Assembly: GCA_028866895.1 (NCBI GenBank)
Contig: JAGWHF010000001.1
Location: 1-64,000 of the forward strand
Origin: Nitrososphaerota archaeon
GTDB lineage: Archaea; Thermoproteota; Nitrososphaeria; Nitrososphaerales; Nitrosopumilaceae
DNA length: 64,000 nucleotides
Direction: 5' to 3'
In this document: positions 50,559 to 60,126 of the stretch, in pieces
Numbering within the stretch: the stretch's first letter is position 1
Layout: each line of letters starts with the position of its first letter
Notes under the pieces: model-generated
The model's input: only the letters and a program-made list of their open reading frames with translations
Told to the model about the DNA's origin: nothing
The model's database searches: none
Position numbers and translations under genes: made by a program

Positions 50559-51626
50559 TTGCCGACATCGCAGTATGCATCTTCCTTTGGCCGCCTTCAA
50601 GCAATCTCCCTGAACTTCCTTCCTGCAGAAACGGTACAGAATCTTATCAAGGCAAAGGATGAGGGCGAGATGGTAAAGATTCTCGAGCCTACGTGGTACG
50701 GTACCGAGGTTGAGAAGGCGGCGACCCTGTTCAAGGATTCGAGCCTTCTGGAGGTCGCGCTCAACAGGCAGCTGGTAAGGGTAAACAAGATAGCACTGGA
50801 GGCAACCCCATTCAACGGCAAGTCTGCGGTACGTGCCTATCTCTCCAAGTGGGATATTTACAACATAGAGCTGATACTTTCCTCAAAAAGCATGAACAGG
50901 CCCGTGACGGAGGTAGAGTCGTTCCTGGTGTCAAGCAGGAATGTTCCGGCCGGAATCTCCGCAGGCAACATATCGCATGACGAGATGAAGGTCATCCTCT
51001 CACAAAACAACGTCGAGGGCGTCGTAAACCAGCTGGTAAAGTACAGCTATGGCCCACTCCTAATGCAGAACTTGGAGGTCTACCAGAAGACCGGGGACCT
51101 GGGGCCAATGATGTCTGCCCTCCAGGCCCGCTACTATCAGAACCTGCTTGAATCCCTCAAGTTCTTCCAGGGCGACGAGGGACTGATCCGGGGCTTCGTC
51201 AGGGCCGAGATCGACAAGCGAAACATCCTGAACCTCCTCAAGGCAAAGGAGGCAGGCCTTGAGAGGGACATACTCAACAAGCACGTGATAGACGGGGGAA
51301 TGATTTCAAGAAACGAGATCCTGGACATCTATGGCGCCAAGGACGTCTCCGAAATAGTAGGGAGGGTGGAGAACAGGTTCATGCTGGTCAACGCGCTTGC
51401 CCAGTACAAGAAATCAAAAAGCCTGATTGACTTTGAAGTTGCGTTGGATAAATTCATAAATTCCGAATACGTTAACAAATTGAAAAATATTGCACTTTCC
51501 ATTGGGACGATTTTCTACTTTATCATCAAGATGGAACAGGAGCGCGAAAACATCAAAAGAATCGCTTACGGCAAGCGCTACAACCTCTCCTCGGAATACA
51601 TCACATCGCTGTTGCTGGTGGAATGA
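50559..51626 (+). CDS. atpC: A-type ATP synthase subunit C
   Basis: Subunit C (AC39 type) couples the ring to the central stalk. The 355-residue protein is three helical repeats, with YASSFGRLQAISLNFLPAE, IYNIELILSSKS, RAEIDKRNILNLLKAKEAG and a C-terminal KMEQERENIKRIAYGKRYNL, which is typical. It starts with TTG at 50559, right after the atpE stop. atpF follows 3 nt later. Confidence 0.9.
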   Translation: MPTSQYASSFGRLQAISLNFLPAETVQNLIKAKDEGEMVKILEPTWYGTEVEKAATLFKDSSLLEVALNRQLVRVNKIALEATPFNGKSAVRAYLSKWDIYNIELILSSKSMNRPVTEVESFLVSSRNVPAGISAGNISHDEMKVILSQNNVEGVVNQLVKYSYGPLLMQNLEVYQKTGDLGPMMSALQARYYQNLLESLKFFQGDEGLIRGFVRAEIDKRNILNLLKAKEAGLERDILNKHVIDGGMISRNEILDIYGAKDVSEIVGRVENRFMLVNALAQYKKSKSLIDFEVALDKFINSEYVNKLKNIALSIGTIFYFIIKMEQERENIKRIAYGKRYNLSSEYITSLLLVE

Positions 51627-51629
51627 GTA

Positions 51630-51965
51630 ATGTCGACACAATCTCAAGCAAGCGGTAAAATCGCCGTTGTGGGCGAACGCGAGCTCGTAATAGGATACCG
51701 CCTCCTCGGAATCGAGGATACATTTGAAGCAGGCGGCGAAGAGGCAAGCAGGACCATACAGGAGTTGTTTTTGTCTGGAAAACACAGCCTCATAATTGCA
51801 AGCGACGCGGTACGAAATTCGCTTCCCGCCGTTTTTCGCAAGAAGATCGAGGCCTCAATAGAGCCCCTCGTCTTGTTCATGCCGGCAATGGAGGGAAACA
51901 TTCAAGAGGAGTCAATTGCGGCACTGGCAAAGAGAGTGTTAGGAATAAGTATCCCCTCGAGTTGA
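51630..51965 (+). CDS. atpF: A-type ATP synthase subunit F
   Basis: Subunit F is part of the central stalk and affects ATP hydrolysis. The 111-residue protein has the Rossmann-like pattern KIAVVGERELVIGYRLLGIEDTFEA, HSLIIASDAVRNSLP and PLVLFMPAMEG of this family. Its N-terminal MSTQSQASG is poorly conserved-looking. It lies between atpC and atpA. Confidence 0.9.
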   Translation: MSTQSQASGKIAVVGERELVIGYRLLGIEDTFEAGGEEASRTIQELFLSGKHSLIIASDAVRNSLPAVFRKKIEASIEPLVLFMPAMEGNIQEESIAALAKRVLGISIPSS

Positions 51966-51974
51966 TGATGGTAA

Positions 51975-53738
51975 ATGGCTGATGGAATAATTTCAAGAAT
52001 TTCGGGCCCGGTAGTCATCGCCAGTGGACTTGAGGGCGCACAAATGTTTGATGTCGTCCGCATAGGCGAGATGGGGCTTGTTGGCGAGATAATCAGGCTT
52101 GAGGGAAACAAGGCAACGGTCCAAGTTTACGAGGACACAACGGGTCTCCGTCCAGGCGAGAAGGTGATCAACACGAAAAGGCCGCTGTCGATGCAGCTTG
52201 GGCCCGGCCTGCTTACCTCGATTTATGACGGGATACAGAGGCCCCTTGACGTCCTGAGGGAACAGAGCGGCGACTTTATCAGCAGGGGAAAGGTAATCCC
52301 CGCACTAGATCAGACGAAAAAGTGGGATTTTGTCCCGCTGAAGAAGAAGGGAGACCACGTTTCCCCGGGCGAGATAATTGGCGAGGTGCAAGAGACCCCT
52401 CTCATCATGCACAAGATAATGGTCCCGCACAACGTAGAGGGCCAGCTCTCCGACATCTCGGAGGGACAGTTTACGGTAAACGACATTGTTGCAACGGTTC
52501 AAAACGGCTCCAAGACTGACATCGGACTTTCAAGCTGGTGGACAGTCAGGACCCCGAGGCCTGTACTGAAGAAGCTACCTCCTGAGGAGCCTCTCCTGAC
52601 AGGGCAGAGGGTCCTCGATACATTCTTCCCGGTGGCAAAGGGAGGGACGGCGGCAATTCCTGGCCCCTTTGGAAGCGGTAAGACGGTAACACAGCAGCAG
52701 CTTGCCAAGTGGGCAGACAGCAACGTCATAGTCTATGTGGGCTGCGGCGAAAGGGGCAACGAGATGACCGAGGTGCTTTCCACATTCCCAAAGCTCGAGG
52801 ATCCAAAGTCAAAGAGGCCCCTGATGGAGCGTACAATCCTGGTTGCAAATACCTCAAACATGCCTGTTGCCGCAAGGGAGGCAAGCATCTACACCGGAAT
52901 CACCATGGGCGAATATTACCGTGACATGGGCTATGGTGTCGCACTGATGGCTGACAGCACCTCCAGGTGGGCAGAGGCATTAAGGGAAATTTCCGGCAGG
53001 CTTGAGGAGATGCCGGGCGAGGAGGGATACCCAGCATACCTTGGAAGGAGGCTGGCAGAATTTTACGAGCGGGGAGGCAAGGCAATTGTTATTTCTCCAG
53101 AGGAGCGCGTAGGCTCGCTCACACTGGTCGGGGCAGTTTCCCCCCCTGGAGGCGACTTTTCCGAACCCGTGTCGCAAAACACGCTGAGGGTGACCAGGGT
53201 CTTCTGGGCGCTTGACGCAAGCCTTGCATCAAGGAGGCACTTTCCGTCCATCAACTGGCTTACAAGCTACTCCTTGTATGCCGACGGAATGGGAGACTGG
53301 TACAAGAAGAATGTTGCAGCCCAGTGGATTGCGCTGAGGAAGGAGGCGCTCGAGATCCTCCAGAGAGAGTCCGAGTTGCAGGAAATCGTGCAGCTTGTCG
53401 GCTATGACGCACTTCCTGAACCGGAGAAGGGAGTGCTTGATACTGCAAGGTCGATAAGGGAGGACTACCTGCAGCAGAGCGCCTATGACGACGTTGATAC
53501 TTACACATCAATCAGGAAGCAGTTCCTCATGCTTTCCGCAATCATTGAATTTGGAAGGATGGAGGCCGACGCAATCAAGAAGGGAATAACATCTACCAAG
53601 ATAGGTGCTTTGGAGTCAAGAAAGTTGATATCGAAGATAAAGTGGACAAAGGAAGACCAGGTGGAACAGCTGGTCAAAGACTTCCAAAACAAGATGCAGC
53701 AGGAATTCAGCAGCCTGCTTGTGGAGGTGGCACACTAG
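51975..53738 (+). CDS. atpA: A-type ATP synthase catalytic subunit A
   Basis: Subunit A binds and turns over ATP. The 587-residue protein has Walker [12 protein letters not shown] (about residues 232-242), [13 protein letters not shown], and the [21 protein letters not shown] motif. A bulge domain (about 115-200) typical of A/V enzymes precedes the nucleotide domain. Its start ATG lies 9 nt after the atpF stop, and atpB follows directly. Confidence 0.96.
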   Translation: MADGIISRISGPVVIASGLEGAQMFDVVRIGEMGLVGEIIRLEGNKATVQVYEDTTGLRPGEKVINTKRPLSMQLGPGLLTSIYDGIQRPLDVLREQSGDFISRGKVIPALDQTKKWDFVPLKKKGDHVSPGEIIGEVQETPLIMHKIMVPHNVEGQLSDISEGQFTVNDIVATVQNGSKTDIGLSSWWTVRTPRPVLKKLPPEEPLLTGQRVLDTFFPVAKGGTAAIPGPFGSGKTVTQQQLAKWADSNVIVYVGCGERGNEMTEVLSTFPKLEDPKSKRPLMERTILVANTSNMPVAAREASIYTGITMGEYYRDMGYGVALMADSTSRWAEALREISGRLEEMPGEEGYPAYLGRRLAEFYERGGKAIVISPEERVGSLTLVGAVSPPGGDFSEPVSQNTLRVTRVFWALDASLASRRHFPSINWLTSYSLYADGMGDWYKKNVAAQWIALRKEALEILQRESELQEIVQLVGYDALPEPEKGVLDTARSIREDYLQQSAYDDVDTYTSIRKQFLMLSAIIEFGRMEADAIKKGITSTKIGALESRKLISKIKWTKEDQVEQLVKDFQNKMQQEFSSLLVEVAH

Positions 53739-55130
53739 ATGTCCACCATATCATACAAGACCGTCGATAAGATTGCAGGCCCGCTCATGTTTGTACAGGG
53801 GGTAGAGAATGCCGCCTACGGCGAGATGGTGGAGATAAAGCTGGTAAACGGCGAGAGGAGGCAGGGGCAGGTGCTTGATACCAGGCAGGGCCTTGCAGTA
53901 GTCCAGGTCTTCGGCCCTACGCTGGGGCTCAACGTGGGCGGAACCTCCGCAAAGTTTCTCGGCGAGACCGCGCAGCTCTCAGTCTCAGACGACATGCTCG
54001 GAAGGGTCTTCGACGGGCTTGGAAACCCGAGGGACAACGGCCCCAAGATAGTATCCAAGCACAAGGTAGACCTGGTAGGCTCCGGCATCAACCCATATTC
54101 CAGGGAAGAACCCTCGGAGTTCATCCAGACGGGCATGTCCAACATTGATGCCATGAACACCCTCGTCAGAGGCCAGAAACTTCCCGTATTTTCAGGTGCA
54201 GGCCTCCCACACAACCTGCTAGCAGCCCAGATAGCAAGACAGGCAAAGGTACTCAGCGCATCGGAGAACTTTTCAGTCGTTTTTGCCGCCATGGGAATAA
54301 CAAGCGAGGAGGCAAACTTTTTCGTCAAGCAGTTCGAGGAGAGCGGGGCGCTGGGCAGGACAGCACTGTTCCTAAACCTGTCCTCCGATCCATCGATGGA
54401 ACGTTTGCTGACGCCGCGACTCGCCCTTACCACTGCAGAATACCTTGCCTATGAGAGGGAGATGCACGTCCTTGTAATAATGACCGACATGACAAACTAC
54501 TGTGAGGCGCTCAGGGAGATCTCGGCCGCAAGGGAAGAGGTTCCTGGCAGAAGAGGTTACCCCGGTTACATGTATACCGACCTTGCATCACTTTACGAAA
54601 GGGCGGGAAAAATCAAGGGCAGGCACGGCTCTGTAACCCAAATTCCAATCCTGACCATGCCTGCAGATGACATCACCCACCCAATCCCGGACCTTACAGG
54701 ATACATCACCGAGGGACAGATTGTCATGAGCAGGGATCTCCACAGGGCGGACATTCACCCGCCAGTGGATGTCCTGACCAGCCTTTCCCGTCTGATGAAC
54801 CAGGGAATCGGGAAGGGAAGGACAAGGGAAGATCACCGAAGCCTTGCAGACCAGCTATATTCTACATATGCCCAAGGAAAGGACGCAAGGGCGCTTGCAG
54901 CCATCGTAGGCGAGGAGGCCCTGAGCGATCTCGACAGGAAATTCCTGAAGGTTGCCAACAACTTTGAAAGAAGGTTTGTCAACCAGGGCATGGACGAGAA
55001 CAGGTCGATCGAGCAGACGCTCGACATAGGCTGGGAGCTTCTAGGCGACCTGTCTGATTCCGAGTTAAACCGCATCAAGCCCGAATTTATCGAAAAATAC
55101 AGGAAGAGGACGAGCCAGGGTGGTACCTAG
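53739..55130 (+). CDS. atpB: A-type ATP synthase non-catalytic subunit B
   Basis: Subunit B is the partner of A in the hexamer. The 463-residue protein has a degenerate P-loop ([19 protein letters not shown]), as expected, with [36 protein letters not shown] as the family's marker. Start ATG directly follows the atpA stop. atpD begins 2 nt after its end. Confidence 0.95.
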   Translation: MSTISYKTVDKIAGPLMFVQGVENAAYGEMVEIKLVNGERRQGQVLDTRQGLAVVQVFGPTLGLNVGGTSAKFLGETAQLSVSDDMLGRVFDGLGNPRDNGPKIVSKHKVDLVGSGINPYSREEPSEFIQTGMSNIDAMNTLVRGQKLPVFSGAGLPHNLLAAQIARQAKVLSASENFSVVFAAMGITSEEANFFVKQFEESGALGRTALFLNLSSDPSMERLLTPRLALTTAEYLAYEREMHVLVIMTDMTNYCEALREISAAREEVPGRRGYPGYMYTDLASLYERAGKIKGRHGSVTQIPILTMPADDITHPIPDLTGYITEGQIVMSRDLHRADIHPPVDVLTSLSRLMNQGIGKGRTREDHRSLADQLYSTYAQGKDARALAAIVGEEALSDLDRKFLKVANNFERRFVNQGMDENRSIEQTLDIGWELLGDLSDSELNRIKPEFIEKYRKRTSQGGT

Positions 55131-55132
55131 GA

Positions 55133-55801
55133 TTGCCGTCCGCAATTAACATCAGACCAACCAGGCTCGAATACATTCGCACAAAAAAGAGGATAAAGAT
55201 AGCACAGAAGGGACTCAAGCTCCTCAAGCTCAAGAGGCAGGCACTCATTCTGGAGTTCTTCAACACCAGCAAGACCGCGGCATCACTGAGGGGGGCCCTG
55301 CAGGCAGAACTGATAAAAGGATACCACAGCATCAAGATGGCTGAGATGCTTGCTGGGGCGATGAGGCTTGAAAACGAGGCAATGAAGATCCCACAGCTTA
55401 AACAACTTGAGATTACCTCAAAGAACGTCATGGGAGTCAAGATACCAAGAATAGGCGGAGGACACGGGGCAAGCGTTCTTGTGGAGCACCTGCTGGAACT
55501 TCCGCCTTCAATAAACGAGGCGATAAAGGCATTCCAAAACGTGCACAAGATGGTCCTTGAGGTTGCAGAAAAAGAAACCGCCCTGAGAAAGCTCCTCTTG
55601 GAGATAGAAAAGACAAAGCGCAAGTCAAATGCCATAGAAAACGTATTCATACCAAGGCTGCAGGCAGCAGTCAAGTTCATCACATTCAGGCTGGACGAGA
55701 TGGAACGTGACACCTTTATCATGCTAAAGACTGTCAAGCGGAAGATGGGCGAGAGGGAGCAGGAGGCCCAGCTGAAAAAGGAGAACGAGATAATTGCATA
55801 G
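55133..55801 (+). CDS. atpD: A-type ATP synthase subunit D
   Basis: Subunit D is the central-shaft coiled coil. The 222-residue protein begins IRPTRLEYIRTKKRIKIAQKGLKLLKLKRQALI and ends in another long helix (TALRKLLLEIEKTKRKSNAIENVFIP). Starts with TTG at 55133. The last 8 nt overlap a 41-codon small ORF. Confidence 0.92.
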   Translation: MPSAINIRPTRLEYIRTKKRIKIAQKGLKLLKLKRQALILEFFNTSKTAASLRGALQAELIKGYHSIKMAEMLAGAMRLENEAMKIPQLKQLEITSKNVMGVKIPRIGGGHGASVLVEHLLELPPSINEAIKAFQNVHKMVLEVAEKETALRKLLLEIEKTKRKSNAIENVFIPRLQAAVKFITFRLDEMERDTFIMLKTVKRKMGEREQEAQLKKENEIIA

Positions 55802-55919
55802 CTTCAAGAATGAACAGCAGAGAAGGCTCTTCCTGATAATGAGGGTGTTCAGGATGGGGAATATCTTCGCCACCGTTGCACTGGCGGTTTATGCCGGAAG
55901 CCACTTTTTGGGGTTTTGA
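55794..55919 (+). CDS. Small 41-residue membrane-type ORF in the ATP synthase operon
   Basis: A TTG at 55794 overlapping atpD opens a 41-codon frame that ends at 55919, 4 nt before the atpH ATG. The product starts MHSFKNEQQRRLFLIM and continues with an apolar segment (NIFATVALAVYAGSHFLGF), so it would have one membrane helix with a basic N-side. An inner ATG at 55839 gives 26 residues. It fills the only sizeable gap in an otherwise gapless operon. I recognise no family. Small subunit of the stator or membrane sector is the best guess, unproven. Confidence 0.5.
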   Translation: MHSFKNEQQRRLFLIMRVFRMGNIFATVALAVYAGSHFLGF

Positions 55920-55923
55920 GATA

Positions 55924-56247
55924 ATGTCGACATCAGAAAAATACGTCAACTCTCTCAGGCAGATAAAGGAGGCGGAGGACAGGACCCAGGCCCAGATAGA
56001 GGAGCACAAGAGAAAGGTTTCCGAGGAGCTGAGGGATTTTGAAGACCACGTTACAAGGACGATAGCCTCCACAAAGAGCGAGGCTGAGAAGCTTGTAGAG
56101 TCAAGCACGGAACAGTCGCGAAAAAATGCCTCGGTCGAGACCAAGAAGATAATTGATGAGGCCGCCGAAAAATCAAAGGCCGTCTCAGCCAAGATTGACG
56201 GCCAGGCAGTCCAGAAGATAATTGACATCCTGCTAAAAGAGGTATAG
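55924..56247 (+). CDS. atpH: A-type ATP synthase subunit H
   Basis: Subunit H pairs with E in the peripheral stalk. The 107-residue protein is one long charged helix (RQIKEAEDRTQAQIEEHKRKV, AEKLVESSTEQSRKNASVET, SAKIDGQAVQKIIDILLKEV). The ATG at 55924 (MSTSEKYVNSL) is the real start; the frame is open to 55876 without merit. atpI follows 2 nt later. Confidence 0.85.
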   Translation: MSTSEKYVNSLRQIKEAEDRTQAQIEEHKRKVSEELRDFEDHVTRTIASTKSEAEKLVESSTEQSRKNASVETKKIIDEAAEKSKAVSAKIDGQAVQKIIDILLKEV

Positions 56248-56249
56248 GC

Positions 56250-58268
56250 TTGGTTCTAAAACCCGTTCCCATGGCAAAAATCGCAGTGCTTGGGCTGCGG
56301 AAGGACAGGAGGACCGTGGTCTCCATACTTCATGACCTTAACGCAGTACAGATAGAACCGCTTTCAAAGGACATCACTACGCTGCTGCGCAACGAGAGGG
56401 AGGACGGAGAGTACAGGCGTGTTTCCGACCAGCTGCTCAGGATGAGGGCACTCAAGGTTGCCCTGCCGCCAATCCAGGTCACCCAGTGCCAGCGATTTGG
56501 CTCGGTCGAGCAGCTCTTGGAGGCTGCCAGGTCGGTAGACGTTGACGAAAAGGTCGCCTCGCTTGAGAGGGAAAAGGAGAACCTCCTGACAAGCCTCAGG
56601 GAGCTTCGCAACCATATCAAGCTAGTTGAGGAATTTTCATTTTTCCCGGATGACTTTGACGTGCTGCAGCTTTCGACGGCGCGCTCCTATTTTGGTAGGG
56701 TGGATCAGAAGAATTTTGCAGGGTTCAAGAAGGCCCTTGAGGTAAACAGCCAGGACTACCTGCTGTATCCACGGGAGGGAAAGGACGAGACCAAGATCAT
56801 CCTGGTCACCTTCCCGAGCTTCCCGCCGCACGCACTTGCTACCGTGATTCAGGAGTACAACGTCAGGCTGGAGCCTGTCCCGAAGCTCAAGGGGAGGGCC
56901 GCGGAACTTCTCCAGAACCTCAGGAACGAGCAGGCCGAAACCGAGCGGAAAATAAGCGATGCCGACAGGCGGCTGGCGGAAATCTCGTCCAAGCACTATG
57001 TTGACATCACCTGCATCGAGGAGCAGCTTGACATCGAGAACAGGAAGCTCGAGGTGGTGGACAATCTGGGGGTAACGTCTGATTCTTTTGCGCTTGAAGG
57101 ATGGATTCCAAAATCAACCGTAAGCCACTTGAGGGAAGGCTTTGATCAGCATGTAAAGGGCACGCTGCTTTTCGAGCTTGAAACCGAAGACAACCCGCCG
57201 ACCCTCTTTGACAATCCAAAGAGGTTCCGCCTCTTCGAGTCATTCATCAGGTTCTATTCACTGCCGGAGGGCAGGGAGTTTGATCCCACTCTGATCTTCG
57301 GCCTGCTCTTTCCGGTCTTCTACGGCATGATGATCGGGGACTTTGGCTACGGCCTCGTAATCCTCCTCGTCTCAAGGTGGGTGATAAGAAGGGTGGAGGG
57401 AGGAAAGAAGAACGTAAACATCATGCCTACGCCGCTGAGAAAGTTTGCGCTGACCATACTCAAGCCCCGGCAGATGGTCAAGCTTGCCAAGGCGATGACG
57501 CCGGGCGCAATCATTGCTATGATCCTCGGGTTCACCTTCAACCTCTATTTTGGATTCCACCTCAACGGGTATCTTTTCAGCTATCTGAACACCACGTTCG
57601 GCCTGCACCTGCCTGCAAGCGGCGCGATATTCGACCCGATAACTGGGCTGAGAAAGCTCCTGCTAGTCGCCGGCTACATAGGGCTTGGAATGGTCACCTT
57701 CGGCCTGATCCTTGGCATCCTCAACGCAATAAGGGAGGGCGAAAAGAAACACGCCATAGGCAAGGCAGGATGGATGCTTTTTGGATGGGGCGTCGTCCTC
57801 ACCGGCCTCGCACTGCTGCACCACCAGCATGTGAATCCAATTCATCATGTACAAGGAATAGGATATGTCGGCCTGATGCTGGGCGGGATAGGCCTGATGT
57901 TCTACGGCGAGGGCGTAAGGGCGGTGATGGAACTCCCCTCAATAATAAGCCACATCCTGTCTTATACCAGAATCGTAGGAATACTGCTTGCATCCGTCAT
58001 CCTTGCTGACGTCATTGACTTTATTTTCACAAGGGCACTCCACCATACACTACCCTTCATAGTGCTCGGTACAATCATAATATTCATCGGGCACATCTTC
58101 AACATCATCATAGGCGTCTTCGAGCCCGGCATCCAGGGGGCAAGGCTCATCTACGTGGAGTTTTTCTCAAAGTTTTACCACGGCAACGGCAGGCCGTTCA
58201 GGCCGTTTGGGACCTCCAGAAGGTTCACCTATGACCAGTACGAGCTGAAGGCCAAGGCAAAGAAGTAG
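56250..58268 (+). CDS. atpI: A-type ATP synthase membrane subunit I (a)
   Basis: Subunit I holds the ion channel. The 672-residue protein has a cytosolic half with coiled coil (VDEKVASLEREKENLLTSLREL and ERKISDADRRLAEISS) and a membrane half starting around residue 340 (FGLLFPVFYGMMIGDFGYGLVILLVS), with about seven helices. SHILSYTRIVGILLASVI carries the essential Arg. Start is TTG at 56250, or ATG at 56271 (MAKIAVLGL), which may be truer. Last gene of the operon. Confidence 0.93.
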   Translation: MVLKPVPMAKIAVLGLRKDRRTVVSILHDLNAVQIEPLSKDITTLLRNEREDGEYRRVSDQLLRMRALKVALPPIQVTQCQRFGSVEQLLEAARSVDVDEKVASLEREKENLLTSLRELRNHIKLVEEFSFFPDDFDVLQLSTARSYFGRVDQKNFAGFKKALEVNSQDYLLYPREGKDETKIILVTFPSFPPHALATVIQEYNVRLEPVPKLKGRAAELLQNLRNEQAETERKISDADRRLAEISSKHYVDITCIEEQLDIENRKLEVVDNLGVTSDSFALEGWIPKSTVSHLREGFDQHVKGTLLFELETEDNPPTLFDNPKRFRLFESFIRFYSLPEGREFDPTLIFGLLFPVFYGMMIGDFGYGLVILLVSRWVIRRVEGGKKNVNIMPTPLRKFALTILKPRQMVKLAKAMTPGAIIAMILGFTFNLYFGFHLNGYLFSYLNTTFGLHLPASGAIFDPITGLRKLLLVAGYIGLGMVTFGLILGILNAIREGEKKHAIGKAGWMLFGWGVVLTGLALLHHQHVNPIHHVQGIGYVGLMLGGIGLMFYGEGVRAVMELPSIISHILSYTRIVGILLASVILADVIDFIFTRALHHTLPFIVLGTIIIFIGHIFNIIIGVFEPGIQGARLIYVEFFSKFYHGNGRPFRPFGTSRRFTYDQYELKAKAKK

Positions 58269-58386
58269 GGAGACGGCTTTCCCTCCTGGTCGCGGGATTT
58301 GAGCGCAATCCGCCGCTTCCAATCTGGAATCGCAATTTCTTGGAAAATTCCCCACCTCTTATGAGCAGAACGGCGCATCGTAATGC

Positions 58387-58617
58387 ATGACAGAACCGCG
58401 TGAATGCGAGGCCCCCGATGCCATCCGTGTGAGAGCGGCAATCGGAAAAATTCTGATTTCTGTTGACCAACATACATTGGAGGAGATAAAGGGGAAATTA
58501 GAGGAACTTGACATTGACATGGAGTACTGCTGCGAGCATCCCGACGTCCTGTGCTCCATCCTGAAGATAGCAAAGGGCACGTCATACCTTGATCTGATAA
58601 GGTCGGTATCAGGCTGA
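58387..58617 (+). CDS. Small hypothetical protein
   Basis: The 76-residue protein is unrecognised. It has a charged amphipathic helix (TLEEIKGKLEELDIDMEYCCEHPDVLCSILKIAKG) and four cysteines in the middle (Cys-Cys and a later Cys), which could bind a metal. The ATG at 58387 follows a weak TATA-like run. It lies between the ATP synthase operon and pyrI, which converges. Confidence 0.5.
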   Translation: MTEPRECEAPDAIRVRAAIGKILISVDQHTLEEIKGKLEELDIDMEYCCEHPDVLCSILKIAKGTSYLDLIRSVSG

Positions 58618-58689
58618 CAGCAGGGATTCGTGAACAATTATCGCCCGCATCTGGAGGACAGGCAGCCAAGATCTGGGGGGCCAGAGCCC

Positions 58690-59151
58690 TCAATAGTACT
58701 TTAGGTCGTTTACATCTAGTATCCTTGTGCAAAACCTGCACCTGAGCACCAGGCCGGTCTTGTCTACCACATCCATCACGGGATCAATGTCCTCGTCGCT
58801 GTTTGATATGCAGTCCGGATTTGAGCACCGGAATATCCTCTCAATCTCGTTGGGCAGGGCAACGCGCCTTTTTTCCACAAGCTTGTATTCCTTTATTATG
58901 TTGACGGTTGCCTTTGGCGAGATGAGCGCAAGCTTGTTTGTATCCGAGTCGTGCAGGAACCTGTTTTCCACCTTTATGATGTCCTTCTTTGAAACCTTTG
59001 AGCTTGGGACATTAAGCGCTATCGTGATCACGTTTCCGTCCTTGCCGTCTATGCCGAGTGCGCTTAGCACCTTGAGGCCCCTGCCTGCCTCTATGTGATC
59101 TATGACGGTACCATTTTTGATCTTACGGACTATCAGGTCTGACTCTGACAT
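58690..59151 (-). CDS. pyrI: Aspartate carbamoyltransferase regulatory subunit
   Basis: PyrI gives allosteric control of PyrB. The 153-residue protein has VRKIKNGTVIDHIEAGRGLKVLSAL, the nucleotide-effector domain, and a C-terminal zinc site with CSNPDC and CRFC. The frame is open to 59214, but the ATG at 59151 (MSESDLIVRK) gives the usual length and leaves a 42-nt promoter with pyrB. It is divergent from pyrB, not in the common pyrBI order. Confidence 0.92.
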   Translation of the reverse strand: MSESDLIVRKIKNGTVIDHIEAGRGLKVLSALGIDGKDGNVITIALNVPSSKVSKKDIIKVENRFLHDSDTNKLALISPKATVNIIKEYKLVEKRRVALPNEIERIFRCSNPDCISNSDEDIDPVMDVVDKTGLVLRCRFCTRILDVNDLKYY

Positions 59152-59193
59152 TGGAATAGTTTTTGTACCACCACTATATAACAGTGAACTGCG
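59152..59193. promoter_or_regulatory. Shared divergent promoter of pyrI and pyrB
   Basis: The spacer is 42 nt. CTATATA at 59174-59180 is a self-complementary TATA element 23-29 nt before the pyrI start and 14-20 nt before the pyrB start. The geometry suits pyrI best; pyrB may use a weaker box nearer 59160. Confidence 0.55.
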
Positions 59194-60126
59194 ATGAGCA
59201 ATACCTTTTTTCAAAAAGATATTGTCTCAGTACGCGATTTTGACAGGGAAAAATTCGAGGAGGTTTTCAAGGCAACAGACAAGGTAATCGAGATGAACCC
59301 GAACGAGAGGAGGGAGCTGGCAAGGGGCAAGACCCTGGGCTACCTTTTCTTTGAGCCAAGCACCAGGACGAGGCTTAGCTTTGAGGCGGCCATGGCGTCA
59401 CTTGGGGGGACATCCATAGGGATAGCCGACGCATCTTCGTCCTCTGCAAAGAAGGGCGAGAGCCTGGCGGACACCGTAAGGATAATGTCACTTTACTCGG
59501 ACGTGGTCGTCCTTCGCCACCAGCTAGACGGCTCAAGCAGGTTTGCGGCCGAGGTCTCGGAGAGGCCGCTTATCAACGCAGGCAGCGGCACGGAGGAGCA
59601 TCCCACGCAGGCAATCCTTGATCTTTACACGATACGGAAGGAAAAGGGCAGGATTGACGGCCTCAAGATAGGCATTGTGGGCGACCTGAAGTACGGCAGG
59701 ACTGTGTACTCGCTCCTTTATGCACTCGGCAACTACCGGGCCAATGTCAGGCTGATCTCGCCCCCATCCCTGAAGGTCCGTTCCGACTCGACATACGAGA
59801 TCAGGAAGAAACTGGCGTACACTGAAGCAACTGATCTTGAGGAAAACCTGACAGACCTTGACGTCGTATACGTGACCCGGATACAAAAGGAGCGTTTTGC
59901 CGACATGGAGGAATACGTAAAGGTAAAGGGCAGCTACAAGTTGGGCCCCGAGCTCCTAAAGAAGATGAAAGACGACGTAATAATCATGCATCCACTGCCG
60001 CGCCTCGACGAGATATCGCACAAGCTTGACTCGACGCCCAACGCAAAATACTTCAACCAGGCAAAGTACGGCAAGGATGCGCGTGCCGCACTGCTCGCAC
60101 TTGTCCTCAACGAGAAGGGAATCTAG
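59194..60126 (+). CDS. pyrB: Aspartate carbamoyltransferase catalytic subunit
   Basis: PyrB makes carbamoyl aspartate in pyrimidine synthesis. The 310-residue protein has the carbamoyl phosphate loop FFEPSTRTRLSFEAAMASLGG, the HQLDGSSRF and ERPLINAGSGTEEHPTQAILDL segments, and HPLPRLDEI near the end. Length is standard. Start is the ATG at 59194. The 3' end abuts the minus-strand secreted protein. Confidence 0.95.
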   Translation: MSNTFFQKDIVSVRDFDREKFEEVFKATDKVIEMNPNERRELARGKTLGYLFFEPSTRTRLSFEAAMASLGGTSIGIADASSSSAKKGESLADTVRIMSLYSDVVVLRHQLDGSSRFAAEVSERPLINAGSGTEEHPTQAILDLYTIRKEKGRIDGLKIGIVGDLKYGRTVYSLLYALGNYRANVRLISPPSLKVRSDSTYEIRKKLAYTEATDLEENLTDLDVVYVTRIQKERFADMEEYVKVKGSYKLGPELLKKMKDDVIIMHPLPRLDEISHKLDSTPNAKYFNQAKYGKDARAALLALVLNEKGI

